NCBI GenBank assembly: GCA_023412805.1
Contig: JAEZRM010000098.1
Location: 17,629 to 81,628 of the forward strand
DNA from: Pseudomonadota bacterium
Lineage (GTDB): Bacteria; Pseudomonadota; Alphaproteobacteria; Rhizobiales; Hyphomicrobiaceae
DNA length: 64,000 nucleotides
Reading direction: 5' to 3'
Both the position numbers and the translations under genes were made by a program. The notes below the pieces were generated by a model. The model was not told the DNA's origin and made no database searches. It was given only the letters and a program-made list of their open reading frames with translations. Below are positions 53,220 through 61,621 of the stretch, in pieces (position 1 is the stretch's first letter; each line of letters opens with the position of its first letter).

Positions 53220-54143
53220 TCACTTAAAGCCGGATTCCTTGGCCTTCAGCAGCGCGACCACGACCGAGTTGACGGGCGTCGCAATGCCGACCTTCGAACC
53301 CTCACGCGGGATCGCACCGTTGATATTGTCGACCTCTGCGCGCCGCCCAGCCAGATGATCGAGCAGCATGGATGGCCGCGCGCCCGGGATCTTCTGTCCG
53401 AACTCGCGCACATAGCGCACGGGATCGTCGAAGTCGAGCGTGATGCCCTTCGCGCGCGCGACCTGATAGGCCTCGTGTGCGCAGGCGGCAGCAATACTCC
53501 AGGCACTCGGATTGGCCTGCACCTCGCCGACGCGAAGCCCCGTGAGTGCGCATGGCCCGGAGTAGGTGCAGTTGCAGATGAGCTTTTCCCAAACCATCTT
53601 GTGAATGTCGTCGAACGTCAGGACCTTGAAGCCGCCGGAACGCCAGGCATTGGCGACCGTTTCCAGTCGATCGGTCATCCCGCCGTCCATCTCGCCGAGA
53701 CGCAGGAACTCCATGCCGTTGTGATGGGCGTGGCCCGGGCCTTTCATCGACGCGCCGAAACCGCCGACGACACCGAGCATGATCCGCTTCGAGCCGACCA
53801 CATCGGCGACGATGTCCGCGCTGCCGAGGCCGTTCTGAATGGCGAGGATGGGCGCATCGGCCTTGCCGATTTCGAGTGCGGCTTTCGCGGCCGCGCCAAC
53901 GCCGTCGTATTTCGTCGCCACGATGACGAGATCGGCATCCTTCACGTCCCCGGGATTGGTCGTGGCGTTCATCCGCACCGTGCGATCGCCGGACGCGCCT
54001 TCGACGCGCAGGCCCTTCTCGCGGATGGCATCGACATGATCCTTCCACGTGTCGATGGCCCAGACGTCGTGCTTGCCCTGATCGGCGAGCAGCGCAGCGT
54101 AGACCGAGCCCATGGCGCCGACGCCGATAATCGCGATTTTCAT
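53220..54143 (-). CDS. 2-dehydropantoate 2-reductase-like (ketopantoate reductase family)
   Basis: A 307-residue NADPH-dependent reductase. The Rossmann motif IAIIGVGAMGSVYAALLA opens it; the catalytic Lys lies in WEKLICNCTYSGPCAL, and a Glu/Asn-bearing helix (HEAYQVARAKGITLDFDDP) follows. PanE makes pantoate for coenzyme A, but many homologues act on other 2-oxo acids. It is embedded in an acyl-CoA operon, so a non-pantothenate substrate is likely here. Confidence 0.88.
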   Translation of the reverse strand: MKIAIIGVGAMGSVYAALLADQGKHDVWAIDTWKDHVDAIREKGLRVEGASGDRTVRMNATTNPGDVKDADLVIVATKYDGVGAAAKAALEIGKADAPILAIQNGLGSADIVADVVGSKRIMLGVVGGFGASMKGPGHAHHNGMEFLRLGEMDGGMTDRLETVANAWRSGGFKVLTFDDIHKMVWEKLICNCTYSGPCALTGLRVGEVQANPSAWSIAAACAHEAYQVARAKGITLDFDDPVRYVREFGQKIPGARPSMLLDHLAGRRAEVDNINGAIPREGSKVGIATPVNSVVVALLKAKESGFK

Positions 54144-54167
54144 AGTTTGCTGTCCGCTTCTTGGATC

Positions 54168-55349
54168 TTAGTAGCTGCGTGGCATGCCGAGCACGTTCTG
54201 GCCCACGAAAGCCAGAACCATATTCGTGGAGATCGGCGCCGTCTGATAGAGGCGCGCCTCGCGCCACTTGCGCTCGATGCCGTATTCACGCGCGTAGCCG
54301 AACCCGCCGAACGTCTGCAGGCAGGCTTCGCCGGCTTTCCAGGCCGCATCTGCCGCGAGCATCTTGCCGATGTTGGCTTCGGCGCCGCAGTCGCGGCCGG
54401 CCTCGAAGAGTGCCGCCCCACGGCGCACGACGAGTTCCGCTGCCATCAGCTCCGCATAGGCGCGCGCGATCGGGAACTGCACGCCCTGGTTCTTGCCGAT
54501 CGGATTGCCGAACACGACGCGCTCGTTGGCATACTCCGTGGCGCGGCGAATGAAGTACTTCGCATCGCCGAGACACTCCGACGAGATCAGCAGGCGCTCG
54601 GCATTCATGCTGGAGAGGATGTAGCGGAAGCCCTTGCCCTCCTCGCCGATCAGCGCATCCGGCGGCACTTCGAGGTTGTCGAAGAAAACCTCGCAGGTGT
54701 TGTGATTGATCATCGCGTCGATCTTATTGATCTCGACGCCGCGGCCCTTGGCCTCGCGAAGATCGACGAGAAAGACCGAGAGACCATCCGTGCGCCGCTT
54801 GACTTGATCGACCGGCGTCGTGCGCGCGAGCAGCAGCATGAGATCGGAGTGCAGCACGCGGCTCGTCCAGACCTTCTGGCCGTTGACGACGTACTTGTTA
54901 CCCCGCTTTTCCGCGCGCGTCTTGAGCTGGGTCGTATCCGAGCCCGTCGTCGGCTCGGTGACGCCGAAGGCTTGCAGGCGCAGCTTACCCGAGGCGATCT
55001 CGGGGAGATATTTGCGCTTCTGCTCCTCCGAGCCGTGCTTGAGCACGGTGCCCATGGTGTACATCTGCGCGTGGCAGGCGGCGGCATTGCAGCCCGTCTC
55101 GTGGATGGTCTCCAGAACAGCACACCCCGCCGAGAGCGGCAGGCCCGAGCCGCCGTACTCCTCCGGAATGAGACACCCGAGATAGCCGCCGTCCGTCAGC
55201 GCCTGCACGAACTCCGTCGGATATTCCGATGCGGCGTCGAGCTTCATCCAGTAGTCGTTAGGAAACTGCTCGCAGATGGCGCGGACACCCTCGCGGATCT
55301 CCGACCACTGCGGGTCGATCGGCATCGTCAGCTCTTCGGAAGTCGTCAT
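54168..55349 (-). CDS. Acyl-CoA dehydrogenase
   Basis: A 393-residue FAD enzyme with a full acyl-CoA dehydrogenase fold: QAFGVTEPTTGSDTT and VNGQKVWTSRV for FAD binding, RVVFGNPIGKNQGVQF, and a GGFGYAREYGIERKWREAR C-terminus. The usual MCAD-type Glu near the C-terminus is absent (YQTAPIST). A Glu sits at the isovaleryl-CoA/long-chain position instead (MNAERLLIS), suggesting a branched-chain-type catalytic base (inference). Neighbours encode an enoyl-CoA hydratase and an HMG-CoA-lyase-like enzyme. Confidence 0.92.
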   Translation of the reverse strand: MTTSEELTMPIDPQWSEIREGVRAICEQFPNDYWMKLDAASEYPTEFVQALTDGGYLGCLIPEEYGGSGLPLSAGCAVLETIHETGCNAAACHAQMYTMGTVLKHGSEEQKRKYLPEIASGKLRLQAFGVTEPTTGSDTTQLKTRAEKRGNKYVVNGQKVWTSRVLHSDLMLLLARTTPVDQVKRRTDGLSVFLVDLREAKGRGVEINKIDAMINHNTCEVFFDNLEVPPDALIGEEGKGFRYILSSMNAERLLISSECLGDAKYFIRRATEYANERVVFGNPIGKNQGVQFPIARAYAELMAAELVVRRGAALFEAGRDCGAEANIGKMLAADAAWKAGEACLQTFGGFGYAREYGIERKWREARLYQTAPISTNMVLAFVGQNVLGMPRSY

Positions 55350-55366
55350 CGATCCGTGCGTCCTTG

Positions 55367-56308
55367 TTATTCGGCGGCCATGCGGCGGGTCGGCGGATTG
55401 AAACCCTTCGGCAACCCGGCGCGGAAGATGGTGCCGTAGAAGCTCTCGTCCGGGAGCGTCTCTTCGGCAATGCGCCGCGCTTCGCGATAAAGCTCGAGAT
55501 TAACGCCCGTTCTGATGCCCTGCTTTTCCAGCATGAACACGAGGTCTTCCATCACGATATTACCGGAGGCGCCGGGCGCGAACGGACAGCCACCAAGCCC
55601 GCCGGTCGAGGCGTCAAATCCAGTTACGCCCGCTTCGAGTGCCGCATAGGCATTGGCGAGACCAAGGCCGCGCGTGTCATGGAAGTGGCAGTAGACGGGT
55701 TTGCCCGCCGCGAGCTTCACGACGTCGTTGAAGAGACTCTTTATGGCTCCGGGGCCAGCATAGCCAACCGTGTCGGCAAGTGTGATCTCATCGGCACCGA
55801 GGGCGAGATAGCGCTCGGCGAAGCTCACGACGCGTTTCGGATCGACATTGCCTTCGATGGTGCAGCCGAATGACGTCGCGAGGCATCCTTGGATGACAAC
55901 ATCCTTGTACTCGGGCTTTTCCTTGCGCAGCGCGACGACAGCCTCGAACTCGGCAAAGGACTGGTCAGGCGTCTTGCGCACGTTTGCGAGATTGTGGCCC
56001 TCGGAGACCGAGAGCACGAAGTTGATCTTGCGGATGCCGGCCGCGAGCATGTTCTCGGCCCCCTTGCGGTTCGGCGCGAGGGCGCACATCTGCGGCCCAG
56101 GAATATCGAGAGCGGCCTTCGCGACCTCGGCCGCATCTGCGAATTGCGGAATGACCTTGGCTGGGACGAAGTTCGTCACCTCGACCTCCGGCACGCCGGC
56201 CGCTGCGACAGCCTTGAGCCACTTGATCTTAGTCTCGGTCGGCACGAAGGACTTCACGAGCTGAAGGCCGTCTCTCAGACCGACTTCGCGTACGATAACT
56301 TTCGTCAT
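55367..56308 (-). CDS. Hydroxymethylglutaryl-CoA lyase-like enzyme
   Basis: A 313-residue DRE-TIM metallolyase: VREVGLRDGLQ with the Arg-Asp pair, EVTNFV with the Glu, HFHDTRGLGLANAYAALE with the two metal His, and the catalytic Cys in GGLGGCPFAPGASGN. HMG-CoA lyase splits HMG-CoA into acetyl-CoA and acetoacetate; relatives cleave other 3-hydroxyacyl-CoA dicarboxylates. With the dehydrogenase and hydratase it resembles a leucine/isovalerate route, but no methylcrotonyl-CoA carboxylase is present. Confidence 0.9.
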   Translation of the reverse strand: MTKVIVREVGLRDGLQLVKSFVPTETKIKWLKAVAAAGVPEVEVTNFVPAKVIPQFADAAEVAKAALDIPGPQMCALAPNRKGAENMLAAGIRKINFVLSVSEGHNLANVRKTPDQSFAEFEAVVALRKEKPEYKDVVIQGCLATSFGCTIEGNVDPKRVVSFAERYLALGADEITLADTVGYAGPGAIKSLFNDVVKLAAGKPVYCHFHDTRGLGLANAYAALEAGVTGFDASTGGLGGCPFAPGASGNIVMEDLVFMLEKQGIRTGVNLELYREARRIAEETLPDESFYGTIFRAGLPKGFNPPTRRMAAE

Positions 56309-56328
56309 GGCGTCTGGCTCCTCAGCTC

Positions 56329-57129
56329 TTACTGGCCTTTGTAGGCCGGCTTGCGCTTCTCGTTGAAGGCATTGATGCCTTCCTGGCGGTCCTCGGTAAC
56401 GACCGTGCGATTGTACGCCTCGATTTCGTAGCCATAGCCGTCGGCGCGGCTGAGATCGCTCGCGCGATCCATGGACTTCTTCGCCTGACGCACGCTGACC
56501 GGCGCATTGCTCGCGATGCTGCGCGCCACGCCGAGCACCTCGTCCATCAGCTCGGGGCCCGGCACGACCTTGTTGATCATACCCCAGGCGAGACCGTCGA
56601 TGGCGGAGAAGGGCGTGCCCGTGAGGATGATTTCCTTAGCGCGACGCACACCGACCGCGCGCGGCAGATTCTGCGTGCCCATGAGGCCGGGCATGATGCC
56701 CAGCGTCACCTCTGTGAGCGCGAAGCGGGCATGCTCGGCGGCATAGACGAAATCACAGGCGAGTGCGATTTCGAGACCGCCCGCATAGGCATGGCCGTTG
56801 ACAGCCGCGATGACAGGCACCGGGCAGTCCATCATGGCGCGCCCGAGCTGCTCGACGAGCGCGTGCTGCTGGCGCCATGTCTCGTCGGTCATGCCGCGGC
56901 GCTCCTTAAGGTCCGCGCCCGTGCAGAACCCGCGCTCGCCGGCGCCCGTGATGATGAGGCAGGCCACCTGATTGGGATCGATGTAGAACTGCATGAAGCA
57001 GTCGCGCAGCTCCCGCATCATCAAGGTATTCATCGAGTTGAGCGCCTCGGGGCGGTTCATCGTGATGATGCCGACCTTGTCCGGGCCGATCTCCAGCTTG
57101 ATGGTCTCGTAGGCGGGATGTGTTGCCAT
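56329..57129 (-). CDS. Enoyl-CoA hydratase/isomerase family protein
   Basis: A 266-residue crotonase. It has the oxyanion-hole segments ITGAGERGFCTGADLKER and NGHAYAGGLEIALACDFVYA. The catalytic position has a Glu in HARFALTEVTLGIMPGLMG, as in hydratases. The ATG at 57129 starts the crotonase fold; the frame is open 132 bp further, but that part has no family similarity. First structural gene after the GntR regulator, reading in the same direction. Confidence 0.9.
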   Translation of the reverse strand: MATHPAYETIKLEIGPDKVGIITMNRPEALNSMNTLMMRELRDCFMQFYIDPNQVACLIITGAGERGFCTGADLKERRGMTDETWRQQHALVEQLGRAMMDCPVPVIAAVNGHAYAGGLEIALACDFVYAAEHARFALTEVTLGIMPGLMGTQNLPRAVGVRRAKEIILTGTPFSAIDGLAWGMINKVVPGPELMDEVLGVARSIASNAPVSVRQAKKSMDRASDLSRADGYGYEIEAYNRTVVTEDRQEGINAFNEKRKPAYKGQ

Positions 57130-57283
57130 GCGTGGTCCTGTCCGGTCCGCAGTTGGCGCCTGGGCGCGCGTCCGCTGTTGGCGCGCTCGAGCGCGCGGGG
57201 GAAATTCGTGTGCGCCCGGAATATCGCGCCCGGGCTGCTTTGGCCAGCCGAATGGCGCCATAGGGGTATGCGCTCAGGCCGTA

Positions 57284-58015
57284 CTATAGCCGCACGAAAT
57301 AGTGGGCGCGATCCAGATGGGCGTGGCTCACGCGCCATTCGATGCGCCGCCCGCTGAGATCGAACGTGACGCGGTCGATGGCGAGGAGCGGCGTCCCCGG
57401 CGTCACATCGAGCCGCTCGGCGAGACGCGCCGTCGCGGCGACTGCCGTTACCTGCTCCTCCGTATGAGCGACGTGAATGCGATAGCGCTGCTGGAAAAGG
57501 TCGTAGAGCGTGTTCGGGACCTTGGTTTCCCGCACGAGATCCGGGAAAAGCGCCTCCGGCAGAACAATGCGGTCATCCATGAAAGGGCGATTACTGCGTG
57601 TGCGCACACGCGAAATGCGGATCACCTTTGCGCCATCGTCCAGTTCGAGGCGCCGCCGCTCGGCAGCCGATGCCTCACCGGTCGCAACCCGGGCGGGCCG
57701 GCTGTCCGGCAGCACCTGCGTGCCGCCATCATCGTAAATATTGAAGAAGCGGAACAACATATGCGCGGGCGTGTGCTCCGCAACATAAGTGCCGCTGCCC
57801 TGGCGGCGTACGACCACCTGCTCGGCCGTGAGCGCGTCGAGCGCCTTGCGCACTGTGCCCTGGCTGACGCCCAGCTCCCGCGCCAGCTCCATTTCGGCCG
57901 GCAGCGCGGTCCCGGGAGGCCATTCCCCACTCGTAATACGGTCCAGCACGATGGCCTTGACCCGCGCGTACAGCGGGCTGCCATTCACCGGCTGCTCAAT
58001 ACGATGCTTGCGCAC
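57284..58015 (-). CDS. GntR/HutC-type regulator with UTRA domain
   Basis: A 243-residue regulator. The winged helix is at ~15-80 (SPLYARVKAIVLDRITSGEW; LGVSQGTVRKALDALTAEQ) and a UTRA effector domain follows (LPDSRPARVATGEAS; RIEWRVSHAHLDRAHYFV). GTG at 58015 was preferred to a TTG at 58051 that would overlap the palindromic operator. The gene separates the acyl-CoA operon (same direction) from the UxaA gene set (divergent) and an 18-bp palindrome lies in the gap, so it probably controls one or both. Confidence 0.88.
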   Translation of the reverse strand: MRKHRIEQPVNGSPLYARVKAIVLDRITSGEWPPGTALPAEMELARELGVSQGTVRKALDALTAEQVVVRRQGSGTYVAEHTPAHMLFRFFNIYDDGGTQVLPDSRPARVATGEASAAERRRLELDDGAKVIRISRVRTRSNRPFMDDRIVLPEALFPDLVRETKVPNTLYDLFQQRYRIHVAHTEEQVTAVAATARLAERLDVTPGTPLLAIDRVTFDLSGRRIEWRVSHAHLDRAHYFVRL

Positions 58016-58049
58016 GGCCCTGATCCCGGCTACGTGAACCTCGCGAAGC

Positions 58050-58067
58050 AAGTCTTATATAAGACTT
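58050..58067. promoter_or_regulatory. 18-bp perfect palindrome, likely GntR operator
   Basis: AAGTCTTATATAAGACTT reads the same on both strands. It lies 34 bp before the gntR start and 59 bp before the divergent UxaA start. HutC-type regulators bind such AT-centred palindromes, and it could repress both promoters at once. Confidence 0.7.
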
Positions 58068-58126
58068 TGCGGGACGCGTCATGTACGGAAATACCCCACC
58101 GTACGCCACCGAGGGAGAAAGGGCCT

Positions 58127-58423
58127 GTGTCCAAGTCCAACATTCCGCAGTTCCTGGTCCATAGCCCCGAGGACAACGTCGGCGTCGTCGTCGTCGAAGA
58201 CCTCAAGGCCGGAACCAAGATGCTCGGCGTCATCACCGAGAACGACACGACGATCCATGTCACCGCCAAGCACGACATACCGATCGGCCACAAGATCGCG
58301 CTCAAGGATCTGAAAGAGGGCGATACCGTCATCAAGTACGGCGAGGACGTCGGCCGCATGACCGGCGGCGCCAAGACGGGCGAGCACGTCCACGTCCACA
58401 ATCATCGGACCAAGCGCTGGTAG
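58127..58423 (+). CDS. UxaA-family dehydratase small (SAF-domain) subunit
   Basis: A 98-residue SAF-domain protein: PQFLVHSPEDNVGVVVVEDL, HDIPIGHKIALKDLKEGDTV, KYGEDVGRMTGGAKTGEHV and a HNHRTKRW C-terminus. This is the detached N-terminal domain of altronate/galactarate-type dehydratases; related small subunits serve altronate dehydratase and sulfolactate sulfo-lyase. GTG at 58127 follows GAGGGAGAAAGG. The large subunit starts 11 bp after the stop. Confidence 0.92.
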   Translation: MSKSNIPQFLVHSPEDNVGVVVVEDLKAGTKMLGVITENDTTIHVTAKHDIPIGHKIALKDLKEGDTVIKYGEDVGRMTGGAKTGEHVHVHNHRTKRW

Positions 58424-58434
58424 GAGACAGGCAC

Positions 58435-59637
58435 ATGGCAACGAAAAAAGCTAAGTCATCGGCCGACGGCTCCAACCTCTCGTTCTGGGGCTGGCGCCGC
58501 GAGAACGGCCGCGTCGGCGTGCGCAATCACGTCATCATCCTGCCGCTCGACGATCTTTCGAACGCGGCGTGCGAGGCGGTCGCCAACAACATCAAAGGTA
58601 CGATGGCGCTGCCGCACCACTACGGCCGCCTGCAGTTCGGCGAGGATCTCGAGCTGCATTTCCGCACGCTCATCGGGACGGGCTGTAATCCGAATGTCGC
58701 AGCCGTCGTCGTGATCGGCATCGAGGACGGTTGGACGGATCGCGTCGTGAAGGGCATTGCCAAGACCGGCAAGCCCGTCGTCGGCTTCGGCATCGAAGGC
58801 CATGGCGACATCGCGACGATCGCCAAGGCCTCCTACAAGGCCAAGGAGTTCGTGCAGTGGGCGTCCGAGCTCAAGCGCGAGGAGTGCGACATCTCCGAGC
58901 TATGGGTCTCGACCAAGTGCGGCGAGAGTGACACGACGACCGGCCTCGGCTCGTGCCCGACCGTCGGCAACATGTACGACAAGCTGATCCCCAAGGGCAT
59001 CTACGGCGTCTTTGGTGAGACGAGCGAGATCACGGGCGCCGAGCATATCTGTGTCATGCGTGCCGCATCGCCTGAGATCGGCGAAAAATGGATGAAGACC
59101 TTCACCGCCTATCAGAACGACGTCATCGAGGCGAACAAGGTCGACGACCTCTCCGAGAGCCAGCCGACCAAGGGCAACATCGCCGGCGGTCTCTCGTCCA
59201 TCGAGGAAAAGGCGCTCGGCAATCTCGAGAAGATCGGTCGCGTCAGCTCTTTCATCGACGTGCTGAAGCCGGCCGAGGCTCCGGCTGTCGGCCCCGGCCT
59301 CTACTACATGGACACGTCGTCGGCGGCCGCCGAGTGCGTGACGCTCATGGCGGCGGGTGGCTATGTCGTCCACACGTTCCCGACTGGTCAGGGCAACATC
59401 ATCGGCAATCCGATCGTGCCGGTGATCAAGATCTCGGCCAACCCGAAGACGCTGCGCACCATGCCCGAGCACATCGACGTCGATGTGACCGGCATCCTGC
59501 GCCGCGAGATGACACTCGACACGGCCGGCGACGCGCTGATCGACATGATCGTGCGTACGTCGAACGGGCGCCTGACGGCTGCGGAGGCTCTCGGCCACCG
59601 CGAGTTCGTCATGACGAAACTCTACCGGAGCGCATAA
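58435..59637 (+). CDS. UxaA-family hydrolyase large subunit
   Basis: A 400-residue galactarate/altronate-dehydratase C-terminal family protein. Conserved motifs include RVGVRNHVIILPLDDLSNAA, the Cys-bearing LIGTGCNPNVAAVVVIG and WVSTKCGESDTTTGLGSCPT, KGNIAGGLSSIEEKALGN and FPTGQGNIIGNPIVPVIK. It makes one enzyme with the small subunit and should dehydrate or eliminate a 2-hydroxy acid, probably with a metal or Fe-S centre. Sequence flavour and split form fit sulfolactate sulfo-lyase (SuyB-like) as well as sugar-acid dehydratases; I cannot decide without alignment. Confidence 0.9.
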   Translation: MATKKAKSSADGSNLSFWGWRRENGRVGVRNHVIILPLDDLSNAACEAVANNIKGTMALPHHYGRLQFGEDLELHFRTLIGTGCNPNVAAVVVIGIEDGWTDRVVKGIAKTGKPVVGFGIEGHGDIATIAKASYKAKEFVQWASELKREECDISELWVSTKCGESDTTTGLGSCPTVGNMYDKLIPKGIYGVFGETSEITGAEHICVMRAASPEIGEKWMKTFTAYQNDVIEANKVDDLSESQPTKGNIAGGLSSIEEKALGNLEKIGRVSSFIDVLKPAEAPAVGPGLYYMDTSSAAAECVTLMAAGGYVVHTFPTGQGNIIGNPIVPVIKISANPKTLRTMPEHIDVDVTGILRREMTLDTAGDALIDMIVRTSNGRLTAAEALGHREFVMTKLYRSA

Positions 59638-59665
59638 AGTCGCCGGAATTCGCTCTGCACTTTGC

Positions 59666-59704
59666 AGCGCTCAACCCGGCCCCGGGTTGAGCGCTTTGCT
59701 TTTG
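59666..59704 (+). terminator. Rho-independent terminator after UxaA large subunit
   Basis: AGCGCTCAACCCGG pairs with CCGGGTTGAGCGCT in a 14-bp stem with a very short loop, followed by TTTGCTTTTG. It closes the UxaA pair and separates it from the acetyltransferase gene. Confidence 0.82.
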
Positions 59705-59722
59705 AGGACTATTGCTCGCGCC

Positions 59723-60268
59723 ATGCAGCTCGTCGTGCCATCCATGGATCATCTGCCCTCCTACGTCGCGGCGCTGGAGACGGGCTGGTCGCCGAACAAC
59801 GTGCACAACGTCTCGGCGGAGCAGCTCGCGGCCATTCGTGAGAATGCCGTGGCTTTCATCGTCGGCCTCTCCATGCAGGGCGGCACGATCACGCTGCCAA
59901 GCGGGCAAACAGTACCCAAGCTGCCATTCATCGCGCGCTGGATGTGGGACGGAGAATTCTGCGGCAGCATCTCACTGCGCTGGCAAGAGGGCACTGACGC
60001 GCTGCCGGCACACGTGCTCGGCCACATCGGCTATGCCGTTGTGCCATGGAAGCGCGGACGCGGCTACGCCACACAGGCCTTGCGGGAAATACTTCTCGAG
60101 GCGAAGGCCGTGGGCCTTGGGCGTGTCGAGATCACGACCGATCCGGATAATGCCGCCTCGCAGCGCGTCATCGAGCGCAATGGCGGGAAATACGTCGATA
60201 CGTACGTCAATGAACACTTTGGACCCGAGCCGCACCTTCGCTATGTTGTCGAGCTGAGGTCAGCCTAG
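59723..60268 (+). CDS. GNAT-family acetyltransferase
   Basis: A 181-residue protein with the GNAT acetyl-CoA-binding motif A (HIGYAVVPWKRGRGYATQAL) and motif B (VEITTDPDNAASQRVIERNGG). The substrate is unknown; the architecture fits small-molecule or ribosomal N-acetyltransferases. The ATG at 59723 avoids overlap with the terminator. Its TAG stop is part of the first CTAG of the following hairpin element. Confidence 0.87.
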   Translation: MQLVVPSMDHLPSYVAALETGWSPNNVHNVSAEQLAAIRENAVAFIVGLSMQGGTITLPSGQTVPKLPFIARWMWDGEFCGSISLRWQEGTDALPAHVLGHIGYAVVPWKRGRGYATQALREILLEAKAVGLGRVEITTDPDNAASQRVIERNGGKYVDTYVNEHFGPEPHLRYVVELRSA

Positions 60269-60342
60269 TGTCTCGATTCCGAAGTTCGCTTGAGCCCGAT
60301 GCTGGTGTCCGGAGCGAACTTCGGAATCAAAAGAGACACTAG
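60265..60342. repeat. CTAG-bounded long inverted repeat, element 1
   Basis: CTAGTGTCTC (60265-60274) pairs with GAGACACTAG (60333-60342), and the inner GATTCCGAAGTTCGCT (60275-60290) pairs with AGCGAACTTCGGAATC (60313-60328). A four-A bulge on the 3' side and a 22-nt loop complete a 26-bp hairpin. It shares form and end sequence with element 2, 13 bp away. Confidence 0.85.
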
Positions 60343-60355
60343 AAGCATAGATTTG

Positions 60356-60431
60356 CTAGTGTGATTCAGATCGAGAAATTCGCTCCGCACCCGGTCGCAA
60401 GATCTGGCGAATTTCTCGATCATCACACTAG
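60356..60431. repeat. CTAG-bounded long inverted repeat, element 2
   Basis: CTAGTGTGAT (60356-60365) pairs with ATCACACTAG (60422-60431), and the inner GATCGAGAAATTCGC (60369-60383) pairs with GCGAATTTCTCGATC (60407-60421). There is a TCA bulge on the 5' side and a 23-nt loop. Compared with element 1, arm differences are matched on the partner arm. It ends 17 bp before the tarD-like start. Confidence 0.85.
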
Positions 60432-60448
60432 ACACGGAACACCACGCC

Positions 60449-61621
60449 ATGAAGATCACCCGCATTCGCGACGCGGTCGCGAAGATTCCCTCGCCCATGC
60501 GCAATGCCGTCATCTCGTTCGACAAGATGACGATCAGCATCGTCGCCGTCGAAACGGATGTGATCCGCGAGGGCAAACCGGTCATTGGCTATGGCTTCTG
60601 TTCGAACGGTCGCTACGCGCAATCGGGCATCATCCGCGAGCGGCTCGCACCGCGCATTCTCGAAGCAGACCCCGCCAAGCTGCGCGACGAGAAGGCGGAC
60701 ACGCTCGACCCGCACGCCATCTGGGCCGCCATGATGAGCAATGAGAAGCCCGGAGGTCACGGCGACCGGGCGTTCGCGGCGGGCGGCATCGATATGGCGG
60801 TGTGGGACGCAACGGCGAAGATCCTCGGCAAGCCGCTCTGGAAGCTGCTTTCGGAGCGCTACAACGGCGGCAAGCACGACGAGCGCGTGCTCGTGTACTC
60901 CGGCGGCGGTTACTATTACCCCGGCAAGGAGAAGCAAGGCTTGCAGGACGAGATGCGCCAGTGCCGCGATCTCGGCTACAAGCTCATGAAGATGAAGATC
61001 GGCGGCGCCTCGCTCGATGACGATCTGAAGCGCATCGAGTGGTCACTGGAAATTGCCGGCGATGGACAGAACCTCGCCGTCGACGCGAATGGCCGCTTCG
61101 ATCTCGACACGGCTCTGGCCTATGCGCGCGCCATGGAGAAGTACGATCTGTGCTGGTTCGAGGAACCCGTCGAGCCGCTCGACTACATGGCGCACGCCGT
61201 GCTCTGCGAGCAGACGAGCTTGCCGATCGCAACAGGCGAGAACCTCTTCTCCGTGCAGGATTTCCGCAATTTCGTGCGCCACGGCGGTATGCGCACGCAT
61301 ATCGACTGGCTACAGCCCGATCCGTCGCTCTGCTATGGGTTGACGGAATCGCTGCGCATATTCGAGATGGCCGAGCGCGCGGGATGGTCGCGGCGGCGCA
61401 TGGTCCCACATGGCGGCCATCAGCTCGGGTTGAACATGGCCGTCGGCCTGCAGCTCGGCGGCACCGAGAGCTATCCCGGTGTCTTCAAACCCTATGGCGG
61501 CTTTGCTGACGATATCCCTGTCGTGGATGGCTATACGAAGCCACACAACACGCCGGGTATCGGCATGGAACTCAAACGCGAGATGTTCTCTGAAATGCGC
61601 CGCCTGATGGAATTCGCATGA
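60449..61621 (+). CDS. tarD: D-tartrate dehydratase-like enolase-superfamily enzyme
   Basis: A 390-residue mandelate-racemase-subgroup protein. From memory it closely resembles Bradyrhizobium D-tartrate dehydratase: PIRNA-like start (SPMRNAVISFDKMT), NEKPGGHGDR (Lys100) and YSGGGYYYPGK. Catalytic residues are Lys183 in KMKIGG, metal ligands Asp212 (VDANGRF), Glu238 (WFEEPVEP) and Glu264 (ATGENLF), and His321 in PHGGHQ. It should convert D-tartrate to oxaloacetate in the cytoplasm. The stop overlaps the next gene's ATG (ATGA). Symbol is by resemblance only. Confidence 0.88.
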   Translation: MKITRIRDAVAKIPSPMRNAVISFDKMTISIVAVETDVIREGKPVIGYGFCSNGRYAQSGIIRERLAPRILEADPAKLRDEKADTLDPHAIWAAMMSNEKPGGHGDRAFAAGGIDMAVWDATAKILGKPLWKLLSERYNGGKHDERVLVYSGGGYYYPGKEKQGLQDEMRQCRDLGYKLMKMKIGGASLDDDLKRIEWSLEIAGDGQNLAVDANGRFDLDTALAYARAMEKYDLCWFEEPVEPLDYMAHAVLCEQTSLPIATGENLFSVQDFRNFVRHGGMRTHIDWLQPDPSLCYGLTESLRIFEMAERAGWSRRRMVPHGGHQLGLNMAVGLQLGGTESYPGVFKPYGGFADDIPVVDGYTKPHNTPGIGMELKREMFSEMRRLMEFA

